From assembly GCA_035610835.1 (NCBI GenBank), contig CM069455.1, forward strand, positions 39,277,278-39,341,277: a stretch of DNA of 64,000 nt, read 5' to 3'. The position numbers and the translations under genes were made by a program. Numbering within the stretch: the stretch's first letter is position 1; every line of letters starts with the position of its first letter. This stretch comes from Ophiura sarsii. Its lineage: Eukaryota > Echinodermata > Ophiuroidea > Amphilepidida > Ophiuridae. This document shows, piece by piece, positions 22,060-33,129 of the stretch. Below the pieces are notes generated by a model. It made no database searches, had not been told where the DNA came from, and saw nothing but the letters and a program-made list of their open reading frames with translations.

Positions 22060-22730
22060 GAAATAAGTTAGGGTATAGGGTAAGGGTCGTGGTTTAGGCT
22101 AAAGGGTTAGTGTAAGGTTAACATTTATGGGCATTTAAAGGGGCATTGAGAGATACGTATGGGGTGCGCTCTCAATTTGCCTGGAAATTAGTTTTTTTGC
22201 GTCAAAGTAATACTTACTACCATATACTAACTACCATCTGAAACCGTTTACAGTATATTATGTCATATTTCACAATTTGTTAATTTCGATGTAGATCACA
22301 ATGAATTAAGTGCAGAATTCGGCACATGGCTTCACTAGAATGTCTATCTAGCGCCATCACTTTAACCCTTTTCCCATGAAATATTACGTTTCTGGGTTCT
22401 ATTATTACCTTATCTATTAAAACTTTTTCTTTTTTTTAAATTTCATTTTTATCGCCAATCTCTCCGTGCCCCTTTAAGGTTAGGATGAAGATTGGGATTA
22501 GGAATTGTATTATGGTTCAGATTTGGTTGGGAAGTTTAACCATGCACTGATCAGGGTTAGGATTCGGATTATGGTTAAAGTCAATGGTTAGGTAAATATC
22601 AGACGTTAAAGTTATGATTAAGATTAGGATTATAGTTGAGTTTAAGAATAGTGCTATGGTTTTAATGATTATGGTAGTTTAGGGCCGGATAAGGATGAAG
22701 GTTGGGATGAGGATTAGGGATGAGGAAATT
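22060..22730. repeat. Degenerate GGATTA/GGTTAG-rich stretch
   Basis: Imperfect units such as GGGTTAGTGTAAGG, GGATTAGGA and GATTAGGATTAT recur, resembling decayed telomere-like repeats. A 340-bp unrelated stretch interrupts it near 22140-22480. Confidence 0.45.
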
Positions 22731-23606
22731 GGCATTTCTAACACTTAGATGGTCCAGTATGATGTTTTTAACGTACACCACATAATAATTAGACTATTTG
22801 GTGTGGTTCAAGACCCATTATAATGTTGAAACCTGCAGAAAAAAGAAAGAAAAAAGGATTGACCGGCGGGCAATCGATAACACAGTGCAGCCGTTTCTCC
22901 ATTCCATAAAAATCCCTTTACATTCATATCCCTCACCCATGCATGACACTTTGAATTTGAATTAGCCCGCCGATTGAGGGGAAAATGCGCAGCGATCAAC
23001 ACGGGACTGGTACGGCGTATGTGCTTGTTAACAATTGGTGTTTTCTTCCGCGAAGTGTGACTTTTGAAAAGTGATTAATTTTCTATAAATGGTGATAATC
23101 ATGGTTTATCTTTTTTGTTAGGTGTTGTTTGGTATCAAAATGTGCCGAAAAGATTCAATCAAATGTCTATCTAGCCTGATTGGTAATAAAAATAATTGAA
23201 AGTTACTTTAAATGACCTAAACAAAGTGTACGACTTGCTTTTGTTGAGCACTTTGCGGTAGATCCCGCCTGAATCAAATTGTTCACGTTGCGTAGCAGTA
23301 CTTGGTTTCGCCACGGGTGATTGCTCTGCTGTCTGTTCAATAGCTCTCGTATTGAACATGTTAGCGTTCGAGAAGCCCGCTACCGTCGTTCTTTACAAAT
23401 AGTTTTTTCCTACTCCGAATCGTTATTCCAAACAAAATGTAGCATAAAATAGTCTACAGATGTTGGCAATCACTATGATGTACGCAATATGGCCACACAA
23501 TGAAAGAACTACGGCAAATTACGACTGGATTGGCTAGCAAAACCGGAGCGGCGATGAAGTACGTCTTATATGCATGCCGCCATTGATATTTTATCTCAGT
23601 GCCTTG

Positions 23607-23880
23607 ACAAACCTAAAGCTAGTCCAGCCAGCTTGACTAACCTAAAGCTAGTCAAGTCAGCTTGTCTAATAGCTAGTCCAGCCACAGACTAGTCCAGCAG
23701 AACAAATCAAGCTAGTAGTCAGGCTGAGCCGGACTAACCTTAAGCTAGTCAAGTTGGTCATAACCTATCCAGCAGGCTTGACTAACCTGCTTGACTAGTT
23801 TAAGCTAAGCAGGCTTGAATAACCTGCTCGACTAGTTTAAAGTTAGTCAAGCCAGTGTCTGACTAGTTTAAGTTTTCAGT
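23607..23880. repeat. Minisatellite of CTAGTC/AAGCTAG units
   Basis: About a dozen imperfect units built from TAAAGCTAGTCAAG, CAGCTTGACTAAC and CTAGTCCAGCC occur just upstream of the MS4A-like gene's first coding exon. Confidence 0.75.
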
Positions 23881-24011
23881 GCATATCCTCAAATATGCAG
23901 CAGCTATGTTCCCTACTTTTTTGAGCTATATATAAGCTGGTTTTTGCACCCAGTTTTTTTTGAGACGCGCTGTATTTCCTCAATAATATCATTTCCCCTT
24001 TTTCCTCCCAG

Positions 24012-27000
24012 ATTTAGCCACATTTTTTTATTATGATGACCGCGACTACGAAGCATCAGACACCATTATCAACTACAATGCAATCTCCATCGCCACATCA
24101 GCCTACAACAGCGTCCATTCAGCAACAACAGGCCACGATAAATAGCCCGCCCTCACAACCTAACTACGTTGTTCAGAATCTACCCAAGTATCACACCCCG
24201 ACCAGAAATGTCCGGCCTATTCCGGGTATCAAGTACTTTGCCGTCGGGACGATGATTATAGCATTTCTATTGGCTGTGCTGGGTTTGATAGCCATAATTC
24301 TTGAGGCGTGGGATTCGTATCTAGGCAATCCAATATGGACAGCCTTGTTGGTAAGTATACGGTATATTAGGTCACCTTTAAAGGCATATTATGTGATCTT
24401 TTCCAGAGAGCGCCCTCTATTCATGATTTTTTTTTTTAGAAAGTAGATTTTCTTGCAGATTTACATTTCTGATCATAAATCGTACATACTTTCCAAGTTA
24501 CAGAGCGATACGATTCCTAATTACCTCAAAATCATGGTTTTAGAGTAAATTTAGCATGTTTAGAGTGAAAATATAAACTGTCGTGTTAACCGACAGTTTA
24601 ATTTCACTCTAAAACCATGATTTTGAAGTAATTAAGAAAATCGTATCGCCCTGTAACTTGGAATGTAAGTACGATTTATGATCAGAAATGTAAATATGCA
24701 AGAAAATCTGCTTTCATTTTTTTGTCGATGTTGAGGGCGTTCCCTGGAAAGATCACCATAGATATCTAAGCGGCCGCTTAAGATATCTATGAAGATCACA
24801 TAATATACCTTTAAGTGACCTAATAATAATAACACCTAAAACACTTTCCACGCGACTCTTAGTTTTACCATAACACAAAACAGATTTTTCTTAAACCTCT
24901 CCCAAATTCAAAGTTTATTTCAAGGATTACTGAACCAATATTGAGCATGTTTGTACTTATTTCAATGCATTTCTCATGGTGATTCCAAATATGGTATAAT
25001 GAAATTCAATAATGTTGACATTTTTAAAACATTTTGTGAACTTTTGGAATGTCGTCTGCAGCCGCCTGCCGCGTGAAAATTGTTAAAGGTAGATGTTCCA
25101 ATCACTTTAGCTTTTAATTTTGCCAATCAATCTATTTTGATATAAAAACATTTTATTATTATTTCTGTAAAATGTTTGGCGCAAGACATGTTCCATCATT
25201 GTCTTTTTTTCCCATATGCCAAACTGCAGTGAAATACCTTCAAAGGTGCTTAACCACCCGACCAGTTTGTGTACTAATAATGGGCAAATTTCATGTCACC
25301 TTGTGGTTCTAAAATAAAAGAACCATTGGAGTTATGCATCTCAAACTTTGGATTACAAATATTTTAAGGATGAATAGAAAATATCAAGTTGAAAATCAGG
25401 CCAGCAATCGGAACACTACAATAACATGTGAATGCCAATTAAAAGTTTTTCGTGATAATTTCACAAGAATGTCGTGTGAGTTCTACACTCAAATCGAGTC
25501 GCAAGTGCCAGATGACTCGATCGATTTAAAGTGTCAACCCTAAATATATGAAATTTATCAAGCACTGTAACTTTTAAACTAATAATGTAATGTACATAAA
25601 AGTATACAATTTTTCAAATGAAATGAGTCGGAGAATCCATTTTTGGTATTAAATTTCGCCAAAAATAGTGATTTCTACATTTTTGCCCAAAAATCACTTT
25701 TTTGGCGCCAAAAATTTACGGACAACCTAACAAAATCAGTTTTTTATTAAAAATTTCAAAATTTCACCAAAATCAACTTTAGTCAATTATCTAGGAGGCA
25801 CTTTTTTTTTTTGGCTTACATGTTTTTAGTTTTGAAAATATTGACCAAAAAGTGCCAAAAAAATGTTTTTATCTCAAAAATCACATTTTTGGCACTTTTT
25901 GGTCAATATTTTCAAAACTAAAAAATTTTAAGCCAAAAAAAAGTGCTTCCTAGATAATTGACTTTAGATGATTTTGGTGAAATTTTGAAATTTTTAATAA
26001 AAAACTGGTTTTGTTAGGTTGTCCGTAAATTTTTGGCGCCAAAAAAGTGATATTTGGGCAAAAATGTAGAAATCACTATTTTTGGCGAAATTTAATACCA
26101 AAAATGGATTCTCCGACTCATTTCATTTGAAAAATTGTATACTTTTATGTACATTACATTATTAGTTTAAAAGTTACAGTGCTTGATAAATTTCATATAT
26201 TTAGGGTTGACACTTCCCTTAACTTGAAATCCGACCACTAAACAGTGCAGTGACTCGAAAATGGACTTTAACACTTTCCACGCGGCAGGCGTCCGCAGGC
26301 AACATTCCAAAAGTTCAATTGTTTTCAAATATGTCAAAATTATTCAAGTTAATTACCATATTTGGAATCACCATGTGAAATGCATTAAAAAAAAGTATAA
26401 ACATGTCTAATATTTGGTTCAGTAATTCTTGAGATAGACCTTGAATTGTGAAAGTTTTCTGAAAAATATGTTTTGTATTTGGTATAAAACCAATAGCCGC
26501 GTGAAAAGTGTTAACGATCAATGTTTCACACTTGAATCTTCTCGCTCGAACTATACAAATGACTCGAAACCAGGTTTAAATTAAAAGTTTGGTTGGTATA
26601 TGAACAGTCCCTACGGCTGCGGGTTACATTCTATAGATAATGTTATTTTGTTTTCATAATTTACCATTCTGTCTTACTTTACAGTTTGTTTTACCGACTG
26701 GAATATTAGGTATCATGTCTTACTGGAAGAAAACAAGTTTCTGCTTGGTGAGTGTGTATGATTAAAGGCGAGGCATTGATACCGGATGGCAACATCGTGA
26801 ATACGGTGCAAAATGTATTACTCTTTTGTTTTCTGTAAATGGTTTGTAATAACGTTGTGTATGGGAATGGTGAACAACAACATGTTCCTGTTAAACTGGT
26901 TCCATACCGACTTAAATATCTTGTGGTGGGTATACGTTGTGCAAGTAATTTACTGGACTCACATATTATTAAAAATAAAGTCAGCTTATGGATTTACATT

Positions 27001-30000
27001 TCGGGTTTTCTGCTTGGTAAGTGGGACTGTGTATAAGGCGGCGAGGCATTCATAACGGATGGCAACATCTTGCACGCGGTGCAACAATTGTAATGTAATG
27101 TAATGTAATAAAGTTATGCCTAGGAATGGTGTTAATCATTTTCCAGTTTAACCCATCATTGTATTCAAATATTGCCAAGGCTACATCGTTACCGACTGAT
27201 CTAGTGGAGGTAAGTACCCAGGTCAATTTTTTCAAAATTCCAGTTGATCCCAGTTGAAAAGTGGGCCATTTTTCGTGACGGAACGACTGGTTTTGAACTG
27301 TGTTCAACTGTGTTCAACTGGGTCTTAACTGAGTTCAACTTGGTTTTAAACTCAGTTCAAAAACCTAGTTGAAAGTGGGCAATTTTCCGTCACGGAACCA
27401 ACTGGTTTAACTGGATTTTCAACTGTGTTGAACTGGGTTTTCAACTGGTTTCAACTGGAACTGTTCAACTGGGATCAACTGGAATTTCGACCTGGGTAGC
27501 CTACTTGTTCAAGTAATTTAATGGACTCGAGTGGTAAACTGTAATGGTTTCAGATAATTATTATTTTAAAAAAAAGTCAGCTTATGGATTTACATTTCGG
27601 GTTTTAAAAACTCACTGTAGACAGACAGTCGTGCGTGGGGTTGTCTGTCTGTGAGATCACACTTTTGTTGTATATTAATATTATACTCCTATATAATTGC
27701 ACCATGCGCAACGTGTTGTCATCTGGTATGGAAAGCTTCGCCTAAACCCAATGATTAGTCACCCGTCGTAAAATAATTGTCTAATAAAAGTTGTTGAGGG
27801 CACTCAGTTTTGCTTAAATGTATAATTGCTATATTATATCATTATTTTGTTGTGCAACTTGTCATGAATTTTATTCATTTTATTTTATAAATGACGGCGT
27901 TTCATTTGTGGCAACGAACAATCACATGTTACCTCAAATATCGCTTTTTGTTGTTGTTGTTGTTGTTGTTGTTGTTATATATCAAGTGATTTAAACCAAA
28001 ATTAGTATTTAAATTTATGGAAAGGAAAATTGTTTGCTGATCATTGACATATCAAGAGTTAAATCATTTTAATTCCACTTTAATACACGACACAGGCCAG
28101 ACGACGTTGGACACGACCGGCCGTTAATTTTGAATTTCCGTTGGTTTCATTGTAACAATGGATTTTGATTATATGAACCAATGAAATTCATCACACGTTG
28201 GAACTAAATTATTTCATCCTTAAACCGCAGTGTTAGTATCATTTTTTGAATTTAATCCGTTGTTAAGCGTTCGTCCCATTCACTTGATCACGTAACCTCG
28301 TTCGCATGTTTTAACCTGAATATTCGTGAATACGCCCGTGTCCACCGTCGTCTGACACAGGCCCTAGATACTGCAGCGCCCTCTATTGTTAAACATTGGT
28401 CAGATTGACAGATTGCAGGATTTGTAGATGATCCACCTCGATATAAGTTACTTGTTTGATATTTTCGTTAAAAAGCACAAAAAACAAAACAAACGCACAG
28501 TAAGAAAACCCACAAAACAACCAAACGAACAAATAAACAGATCATCTAAAATCCGATAATAAGTAAGACCTATTAATGTCAACAATATTTTTCTCCAAAC
28601 AGAATGTGTCCTTTCTGGTGATGTCCAGCATCTCTTGCGTGGCATGTTTCCAACTGATGGTGTATGCTTCAGTGAATGCCTCCAGGGAGAATAATTGGTA
28701 CTGTGGTCCAAAGTTAAGATTCGATTATTACGACTACAACGACTGCGACCACGATGAGGTAAGACTATACACCTAAGACAAACCTAGACTGGGTCCCCGC
28801 GTCCCTCTATATGGCCGCCATCTTTAAAAATGGCGGACCCAAGTTCACATCTGAGCACCCTCACAGCGCAGGAGCCGTGTGGAAAATAGGAAGACATGAG
28901 GTTCGAGTCTAAGACAAACCGTTCTGACCAGTGTAATACGTTATGCCATATATTAATTAAACTGGTATTTGACTCATATAAAAACATGAAAAGTATACTT
29001 TTTTTCTGAAAGAATGTATTCCTCAAAATATGACACCTCATTCATAGTCTATATTGATTAGATTTAGATAAAGTTAAGATCGTGTATCAATACTAGACGT
29101 AATAAAAGAAAAATAATTGCACCAAACCACATTTTTCTTTGGAATTTCATTGCTAAAAGTGTGCCCCAGCATGAAAATCTCTCATGCAGTTATGCAGTGG
29201 CAATGCGTATGTAAGTTGTGAATTCCATTAAATACCAGTAACCCGTTTATATTATAAGAGTCTGGATACCCAGGTCGAAATTCCAGTCGATCCCAGTTGA
29301 AACCAGGTGAAAACATGTGAAAACCCAGTTCAACACAGTTGAAAACCCAGTTAACACAGCTGAAAATCCAGTTAAACCAGTTGGTTCAGTAACGGAAAAT
29401 GGCCCACTTTCACCTAGGTTTTTGAACTGAGTTTAAAACCCATTGAACACAGTTAAGACCCAGTTGAACACAGTTGAACACAGTTCAAACCAGTTGTTCC
29501 GTCACGGAAAATTAAACTGGAATTTTGAAAAAAAATTGACCTGGGTAGTGACAATGCCTGTGTAATTTGACCGGATCGGAATTGTAACGTGACCGGACAA
29601 ATCGAGCAATCTCCACCGGCTCGAGTAAAAGTAGTCTCGAAACAAGTAGGAACTATCTGTTGTTGCATGCCATATTTTTATTTTTACAGAGCGGAAGGAT
29701 ATCTGTGGATGCCCTAATAGCCGTATTAGCTTTGACGCAACTCATCCTATGTACGTTGTCTCTGTCATTTACGTGTTATGCGACGTTTGAATGCTGCTAC
29801 TATTGTTGCCAATCAACACCCACGGCAGTGGTAAGATAATAATATGTCGAGTAAAGGTCCGTTCATACCCTCATTAGGCTACAAGGCCCGCTTAGCAGCG
29901 CTATAAATTGGTGCCCTAAAAACCGTCACCAAATTTAAATATTCGCCTTCCATCAAAGCTGGTTGCTATTGTGCACCCAACCGGCTGTATTGCAACGCCC

Positions 30001-31794
30001 ATTGAGTAGTTTAAACGCATGAGCGTGGATGTAATTTGCAACATGATGGAAACTCACCCATGCAGTTAGCAAGTATAGTACAGCCCGTACACGCCCGAAT
30101 TTAAATATATACACTGGGCAATCCGCTCGTAGTAATTGATAACAATAGGTTTACCAGACCGAATTAATAGCGCTCCTAAGCGGGCAATTTATATGTCATG
30201 CGTCGTTTGGCACTCGGCCGACGTCGCCGGATAAAAGTTGACATTGCTTCAACTCGTACGTCGGAGTCGGACGGTGCGCAACGACGAGTATGAACGGACA
30301 ATAACAATAACGAATAACAACAACAATATAAGAGCGTGAATAAAAGTCAGAATAAGAGCGTCAGAAGAGTAAGATCAGTAAGAGTAAGATTAAGAGCATG
30401 AGTAAGATTTAAGAGTAGGAGTAAGATTAAGAGCGTGAGTAAGATTTAAGAGTGTGAGTAGGAGCAAGATTAAGAGCGTGAGACTAAGAATAAGATTGTG
30501 GGTAGGAGTAAGTAAGTATAAGACGTGAGTAGAAGTAAGACGTGAGTAAGATTAAGAATAGAGTAAAAATAAGAGTTTGAGTAAGAGTTGAAATAAGGAG
30601 TGAATGATGGGAATAAGAACGTCAGTAAGAGAGAGAATATGATGGGTGACCTCCTGATTAGGATTATGAAAGCGTACATATAGATCTGACTGTTTTTACA
30701 GCTGTAAAGTGTCAATAAAGAAGAAAAATCAAGGATTGCTTTGCTTAACATTTAACAGATCTCCATTATTCATTTCATTTTCCCCATAGGTCCAATATTT
30801 TCCACAGAATGAAACCTGCCAACTGGTTTCTGTTGGTGCATATCAATCGCCCACAGGCTACCAACCCGTCAGCCTTATGGTGCCGGTAGGACCGCAAAAC
30901 GGACAAAGTAAGTAATTGGGGGCAGTTGAGCCTTGTAGAGGTAAACTATAAACCACCCACAAAATCGAACTTTCGATAAGATGAGGTTAAAGTTAGAACA
31001 CCATAAAGAAGGTCAGCAAACTGTTTTTCGTTCGTTTTTCGTTCGTTTCAAGTCCTTGACTGTTCAATTCCACCCCCCACCCCCCAATATGAAAAACCTG
31101 GCTACGCCACTGTTGCGCGGATGTTTCCAGCTCGGTTTGTAGTAATGTTTCAATCAATAGGCTACTTGTATTCACGATATGGTTGCATTTTGATTATATA
31201 GGCGGAACTGTCAAATCAATACTCAGGTTACCAGGTAAAAGTGGTGTTTACTCTAGAAATTTACGATAATAATAACTATTTTGTACCACAACCCATCACA
31301 AAATGCTCACGAAGGCAAAGAATAACCCACTCAAACCAATTTGTATGGTCATGTGTACGCTGGGTGATAATATTACTCTATCGTCATCGTAAAAATCTAG
31401 AAAGATGTCACTTTTACTCTAGAACCACGCGTATTAAATTCGCAGCTTCCCCTCAAGCATATAAGAATGTATGCTGGTTCCCTGCACTCTTTGTTTTCTT
31501 GTTCTCACAGTGATATCATCTGCTCTCCCGGTTATGGCTCAGACACAGCAATTCCAGCAGCAACCACAATTCCAGCCTCATCAAGTGCTAATACCCGCCC
31601 AAAATATGGCCGCCATGATGCCGGCGCCGCCATTACAAACGGTGGTAGAAGAACCAAGTACCCCGTCGGTTAGCGAAAAGACAATCATGACAGATCCGCT
31701 GAATGTTGCTAGTTTGCCAGAGGATTCATTGGCCTATGGTCAGACGGCTACGGATTATTTTCACGAGGAAAGAAATCTGCTAGAACAAGCCTGA
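24012..31794 (+). CDS. MS4A/CD20-like four-transmembrane protein gene
   Basis: The coding exons are 24033-24350 (exon begins 24012 after CCTCCCAG), 26685-26747, 28603-28758, 29690-29830, 30790-30907 and 31511-31794, all GT-AG, giving about 359 residues. The Gln/Pro/Thr-rich N-terminal tail is followed by TM1 (about 67-90), TM2 across the exon 1-2 junction (about 101-120, ending in SYWKKTSFCL), TM3 (about 128-152, FLVMSSISCVACFQLMVYAS) and TM4 (about 184-208). The tail is Cys-rich, then Gln/Pro-rich. Two closely spaced hydrophobic pairs, a G-I-L-G-I turn before a Lys/Cys-containing loop, and a TM3-TM4 loop with two Cys fit the MS4A (CD20-like) fold. These are plasma-membrane tetraspan proteins with roles in receptor signalling and calcium entry. 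Other 4TM families cannot be excluded, so I give no symbol. A further in-frame exon is possible at 27147-27209. Confidence 0.75.
24033..24350 (+). CDS. MS4A-like coding exon 1
   Basis: The exon holds the start codon (two adjacent ATGs, 24033 and 24036), the polar tail and TM1 (GTMIIAFLLAVLGLIAIIL). A polypyrimidine tract with CAG at 24009-24011 shows that a non-coding exon lies upstream. The donor is TTG|GTAAGT, phase 0. Confidence 0.82.
24378..24814. repeat. Foldback element, family D, in MS4A-like intron 1
   Basis: It has the same arms as 7190-7570 (AAAGGCATATTATGTGATC at left, CATAATATACCTTT at right). It begins 28 bases after the exon 1 donor. Its right arm is interrupted by a 35-bp palindrome (24757-24791). 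Confidence 0.8.
24757..24791. mobile_element. 35-bp palindromic insertion with 8-bp direct repeats
   Basis: The insert runs CATAGATATCTAAG, then GCGGCCGC, then TTAAGATATCTATG. It is self-complementary except for one missing base, and is flanked by AAGATCAC at 24749-24756 and 24792-24799. The other copy of the host repeat (about 7548-7556) has a single AAGATCAC, showing the empty site. Confidence 0.75.
24839..25086. repeat. Family A TIR element, reversed
   Basis: The right end is CGCCTGCCGCGTGAAAATTG then TTAA; the left is AACACTTTCCACGCGAC. It lies in intron 1 of the MS4A-like gene. Confidence 0.75.
25529..26215. repeat. 687-bp near-perfect foldback element
   Basis: The ends are AAGTGTCAACCCTAAATATA and its complement, ATTTAGGGTTGACACTT. 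The arms pair almost throughout and meet near 25868. It lies in intron 1 of the MS4A-like gene, so the pre-mRNA could form a long hairpin. Confidence 0.88.
26268..26514. repeat. Family A TIR element
   Basis: The ends are TTAACACTTTCCACGCGGC and GCCGCGTGAAAAGTGTTAA. It lies in intron 1 of the MS4A-like gene, 170 bp before exon 2. Confidence 0.8.
26685..26747 (+). CDS. MS4A-like coding exon 2
   Basis: The exon encodes FVLPTGILGIMSYWKKTSFC, the second half of TM2 and the cytoplasmic turn. The acceptor is TTTACAG and the donor TTG|GTGAGT; it is 63 bp, phase 0. Confidence 0.82.
27147..27209 (+). CDS. Possible in-frame cassette exon
   Basis: This 63-bp open segment lies between TTTTCCAG and GAG|GTAAGT, phase 0 at both ends, so it could be included without breaking frame. 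It would add a 21-residue polar loop (FNPSLYSNIAKATSLPTDLV) before TM3. MS4A proteins usually have a short loop there, so it may be alternative or not used. Confidence 0.45.
27215..27498. repeat. TIR element, family F, rich in CAGTTGAAC motifs
   Basis: The ends are TACCCAGGTC and GACCTGGGTA. The interior is almost entirely short AACTGGG, TTCAACTG and GTTCAACT words plus GTGACGGAAC. An inverted copy lies at 29267-29547. It starts at base +6 of the putative cassette-exon donor. Confidence 0.8.
27947..27976. repeat. (TTG)n microsatellite
   Basis: Ten perfect TTG units lie in the MS4A-like intron. Confidence 0.95.
28098..28363. repeat. TIR element, family G (CAGACGACGTTGGACACG)
   Basis: The left arm CCAGACGACGTTGGACACG pairs with the right arm CGTGTCCACCGTCGTCTG. 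A related copy lies at 38299-38515, and a copy cut by the assembly gap starts at 35044. Confidence 0.6.
28603..28758 (+). CDS. MS4A-like coding exon 3
   Basis: The exon encodes TM3 and an acidic, Tyr-rich loop with two Cys (NNWYCGP and YNDCDHDE), probably extracellular. The acceptor is CCAAACAG and the donor GAG|GTAAGA, phase 0. Confidence 0.82.
29267..29547. repeat. TIR element, family F, inverted copy
   Basis: The ends are TACCCAGGTC and GACCTGGGTA, and the interior is the reverse of 27215-27498. The two copies lie on either side of exon 3 in opposite orientation. Confidence 0.8.
29690..29830 (+). CDS. MS4A-like coding exon 4
   Basis: The exon encodes TM4 (ALIAVLALTQLILCTLSLSF) and a Cys cluster (FECCYYCC) that could be palmitoylated at the membrane edge (inference). 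The donor is GTG|GTAAGA, phase 0. Confidence 0.82.
29872..30201. repeat. TIR element, family B (CTACAAGGCCCGCTTAGC)
   Basis: The left end is CATTAGGCTACAAGGCCCGC and the right end GCGGGCAATTTATATGTCAT. Subterminal TAGCAGCGCTATAAATT and AATTAATAGCGCTCCTA form the inverted repeat. Two further copies (39750, 41750) are nested in family A elements. Confidence 0.8.
30338..30615. repeat. Minisatellite, AAGAGYRTGAGTAAGATT-like units
   Basis: Imperfect tandem units of about 16-20 bp (for example GAGTAAGATTAAGAGCGTGA) lie in the last-but-one long intron of the MS4A-like gene. Confidence 0.75.
30790..30907 (+). CDS. MS4A-like coding exon 5
   Basis: The exon encodes part of the C-terminal tail (VQYFPQNETCQLVSVGAYQS). 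The acceptor is CCCATAG and the donor CAAA|GTAAGT, phase 1. Confidence 0.78.
31511..31794 (+). CDS. MS4A-like coding exon 6 (terminal)
   Basis: The acceptor is GTTCTCACAG. The exon encodes a Gln/Pro-rich tail ending YGQTATDYFHEERNLLEQA, then TGA at 31792-31794. No clear AATAAA was found close downstream. Confidence 0.8.
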
Positions 31795-32396
31795 GTAACT
31801 ACCTGTTGCTCATGTGTTATTCATGCATACGCTATGATGTACGGTAGGCCTACAAGTTATACGCAATAATAATCATACGCTAAAACTAGTTAAAATGTTT
31901 TTGACCTAAAGTGACAAGTCCGAACGAATAGAGTGGATGTTGACTTGAGGCGTAGACATTGTTCATGTACCGTGATTTTACGAAGGGATTTGCTAGAGGT
32001 CTCGTTATAAAAGGAGAGAGGGATATGACACGGTAAACCGAGTTATTAAACAACACATCTGATGGACACACACTAGAAACTGAGATGCTTGGTATATGTA
32101 ATATTATTGACGAGGGAAGTATCAACGTAGATGTATACATTATACATCTAGCATCCCATGCAGTGGATTATTGGTTGAGAAATATCTCCTTTTTAATATG
32201 AGTTATCTGCACGCTAAGAATGGTTGATCATTGAGGAAGTTACAATCCCAAATGTAAGGTCAAGTACGATTTTCATTTTCACTCAGACCGGTAAATTATT
32301 GTCGAATTATTGGTAGGGGTAGTGCTAATTCACCGGTCGATACCAGGTTGTTGGATAATCGGCTGACTGCATTATGTTACGGTTGATCAATACAGC
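31795..32396. other. Intergenic, nothing recognised
   Basis: This is the 3' flank of the MS4A-like gene. No ORF, repeat family or clear polyadenylation signal was recognised. Confidence 0.5.
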
Positions 32397-32553
32397 GCAC
32401 ACGCATTACCTGACAGGCAATCCAATACTTGAGACTAAGTATCTTGCCCAAGGACACAAACAAGTTGGCCCGCAGCGCAGCGGGGCTAGAACTAACAACT
32501 TGATGATCATGAGTCCCGCGCTGTTCCGCTGGACCACAAGTGTTCTATGTGTA
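32397..32553 (-). repeat. tRNA-derived SINE, family S1, reversed
   Basis: On the minus strand it has TGGTCCAGCGGAACAG (box A-like), GTTCTAGCCCCGCTGCG (degenerate box B) and TCCTTGGGCAAGATACTTAG, matching the copy at 10950. Confidence 0.65.
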
Positions 32554-33129
32554 GGTATACACACGCGGATATACCGTATATATATATATATTATATAAAA
32601 TCAACTTGATTACAATTCCATGATTATACTACAGCACTGTTTCATACAGCCAAGAAATGTATGGTGAAAGGCCAACAACAATCCACATATCTATATATAT
32701 ATATATATACAGTTAAGCCCACAATTATTCATACCCTTGAAAAATATGAGTTTTTTGCGTTTTTCTCATATCTATACCAGCTGGAGTGGTGGAACTTTTG
32801 CTTTACACTAAAGACAATTAGTTTGCAAGTACAAATCAATATATATGGGCTCAACATTTTTTCATAACAATAGAATTGAACAAGAATTGTGTTTTTATGC
32901 CTGTCCAAAATTATTCATACCCCATACCTAGTCTCAGGATTGAGGCCACTTTTTGTGATAATATACATGTTTTTGACATTCCAAACATTCTTTATATTGT
33001 GTGATAGGCTTTTATATTGTTATGTAATTATTCCATGATGTGTGCATACAATGTGGATGCATTACACATGTGTCCCATTGAATGTACAGTGAGGGATATT
33101 ATAGGACAACACTCTAGCTGTTTGACAGC

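Larger units (their letters stand above)
17225..24011. other. Intergenic region between the two host genes
   Basis: No supported gene is seen. It holds AT-rich palindromic DNA around 18280-18390 (with a T run at 18363-18390), a family A element, a TAAT/TTAA-rich block at 20010-20290, C runs at 20692-20722 and 20944-20959, degenerate GGATTA-like repeats at 22060-22730, and a minisatellite at 23607-23880. The 5' UTR exon or promoter of the MS4A-like gene must lie here, but I cannot place it. Confidence 0.6.
26735..27605. repeat. Local tandem duplications around MS4A-like exon 2 donor
   Basis: TTTCTGCTTGGTGAGTG (26739) recurs as TTTTCTGCTTGGTAAGTG (27007). Both are followed by AAGGCG, GAGGCATT, CGGATGGCAACATC and GGTGCAA. 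Separately, AGTCAGCTTATGGATTTACA with TTTCGGGTTTT occurs at 26980 and 27575, each preceded by a TGGACTC word. Copies have diverged. Confidence 0.7.

Noticed and set aside
26813..27055. 80-residue open frame in the MS4A-like intron
   Set aside because: It lies in duplicated intron DNA, lacks an acceptor and does not join the gene in frame.
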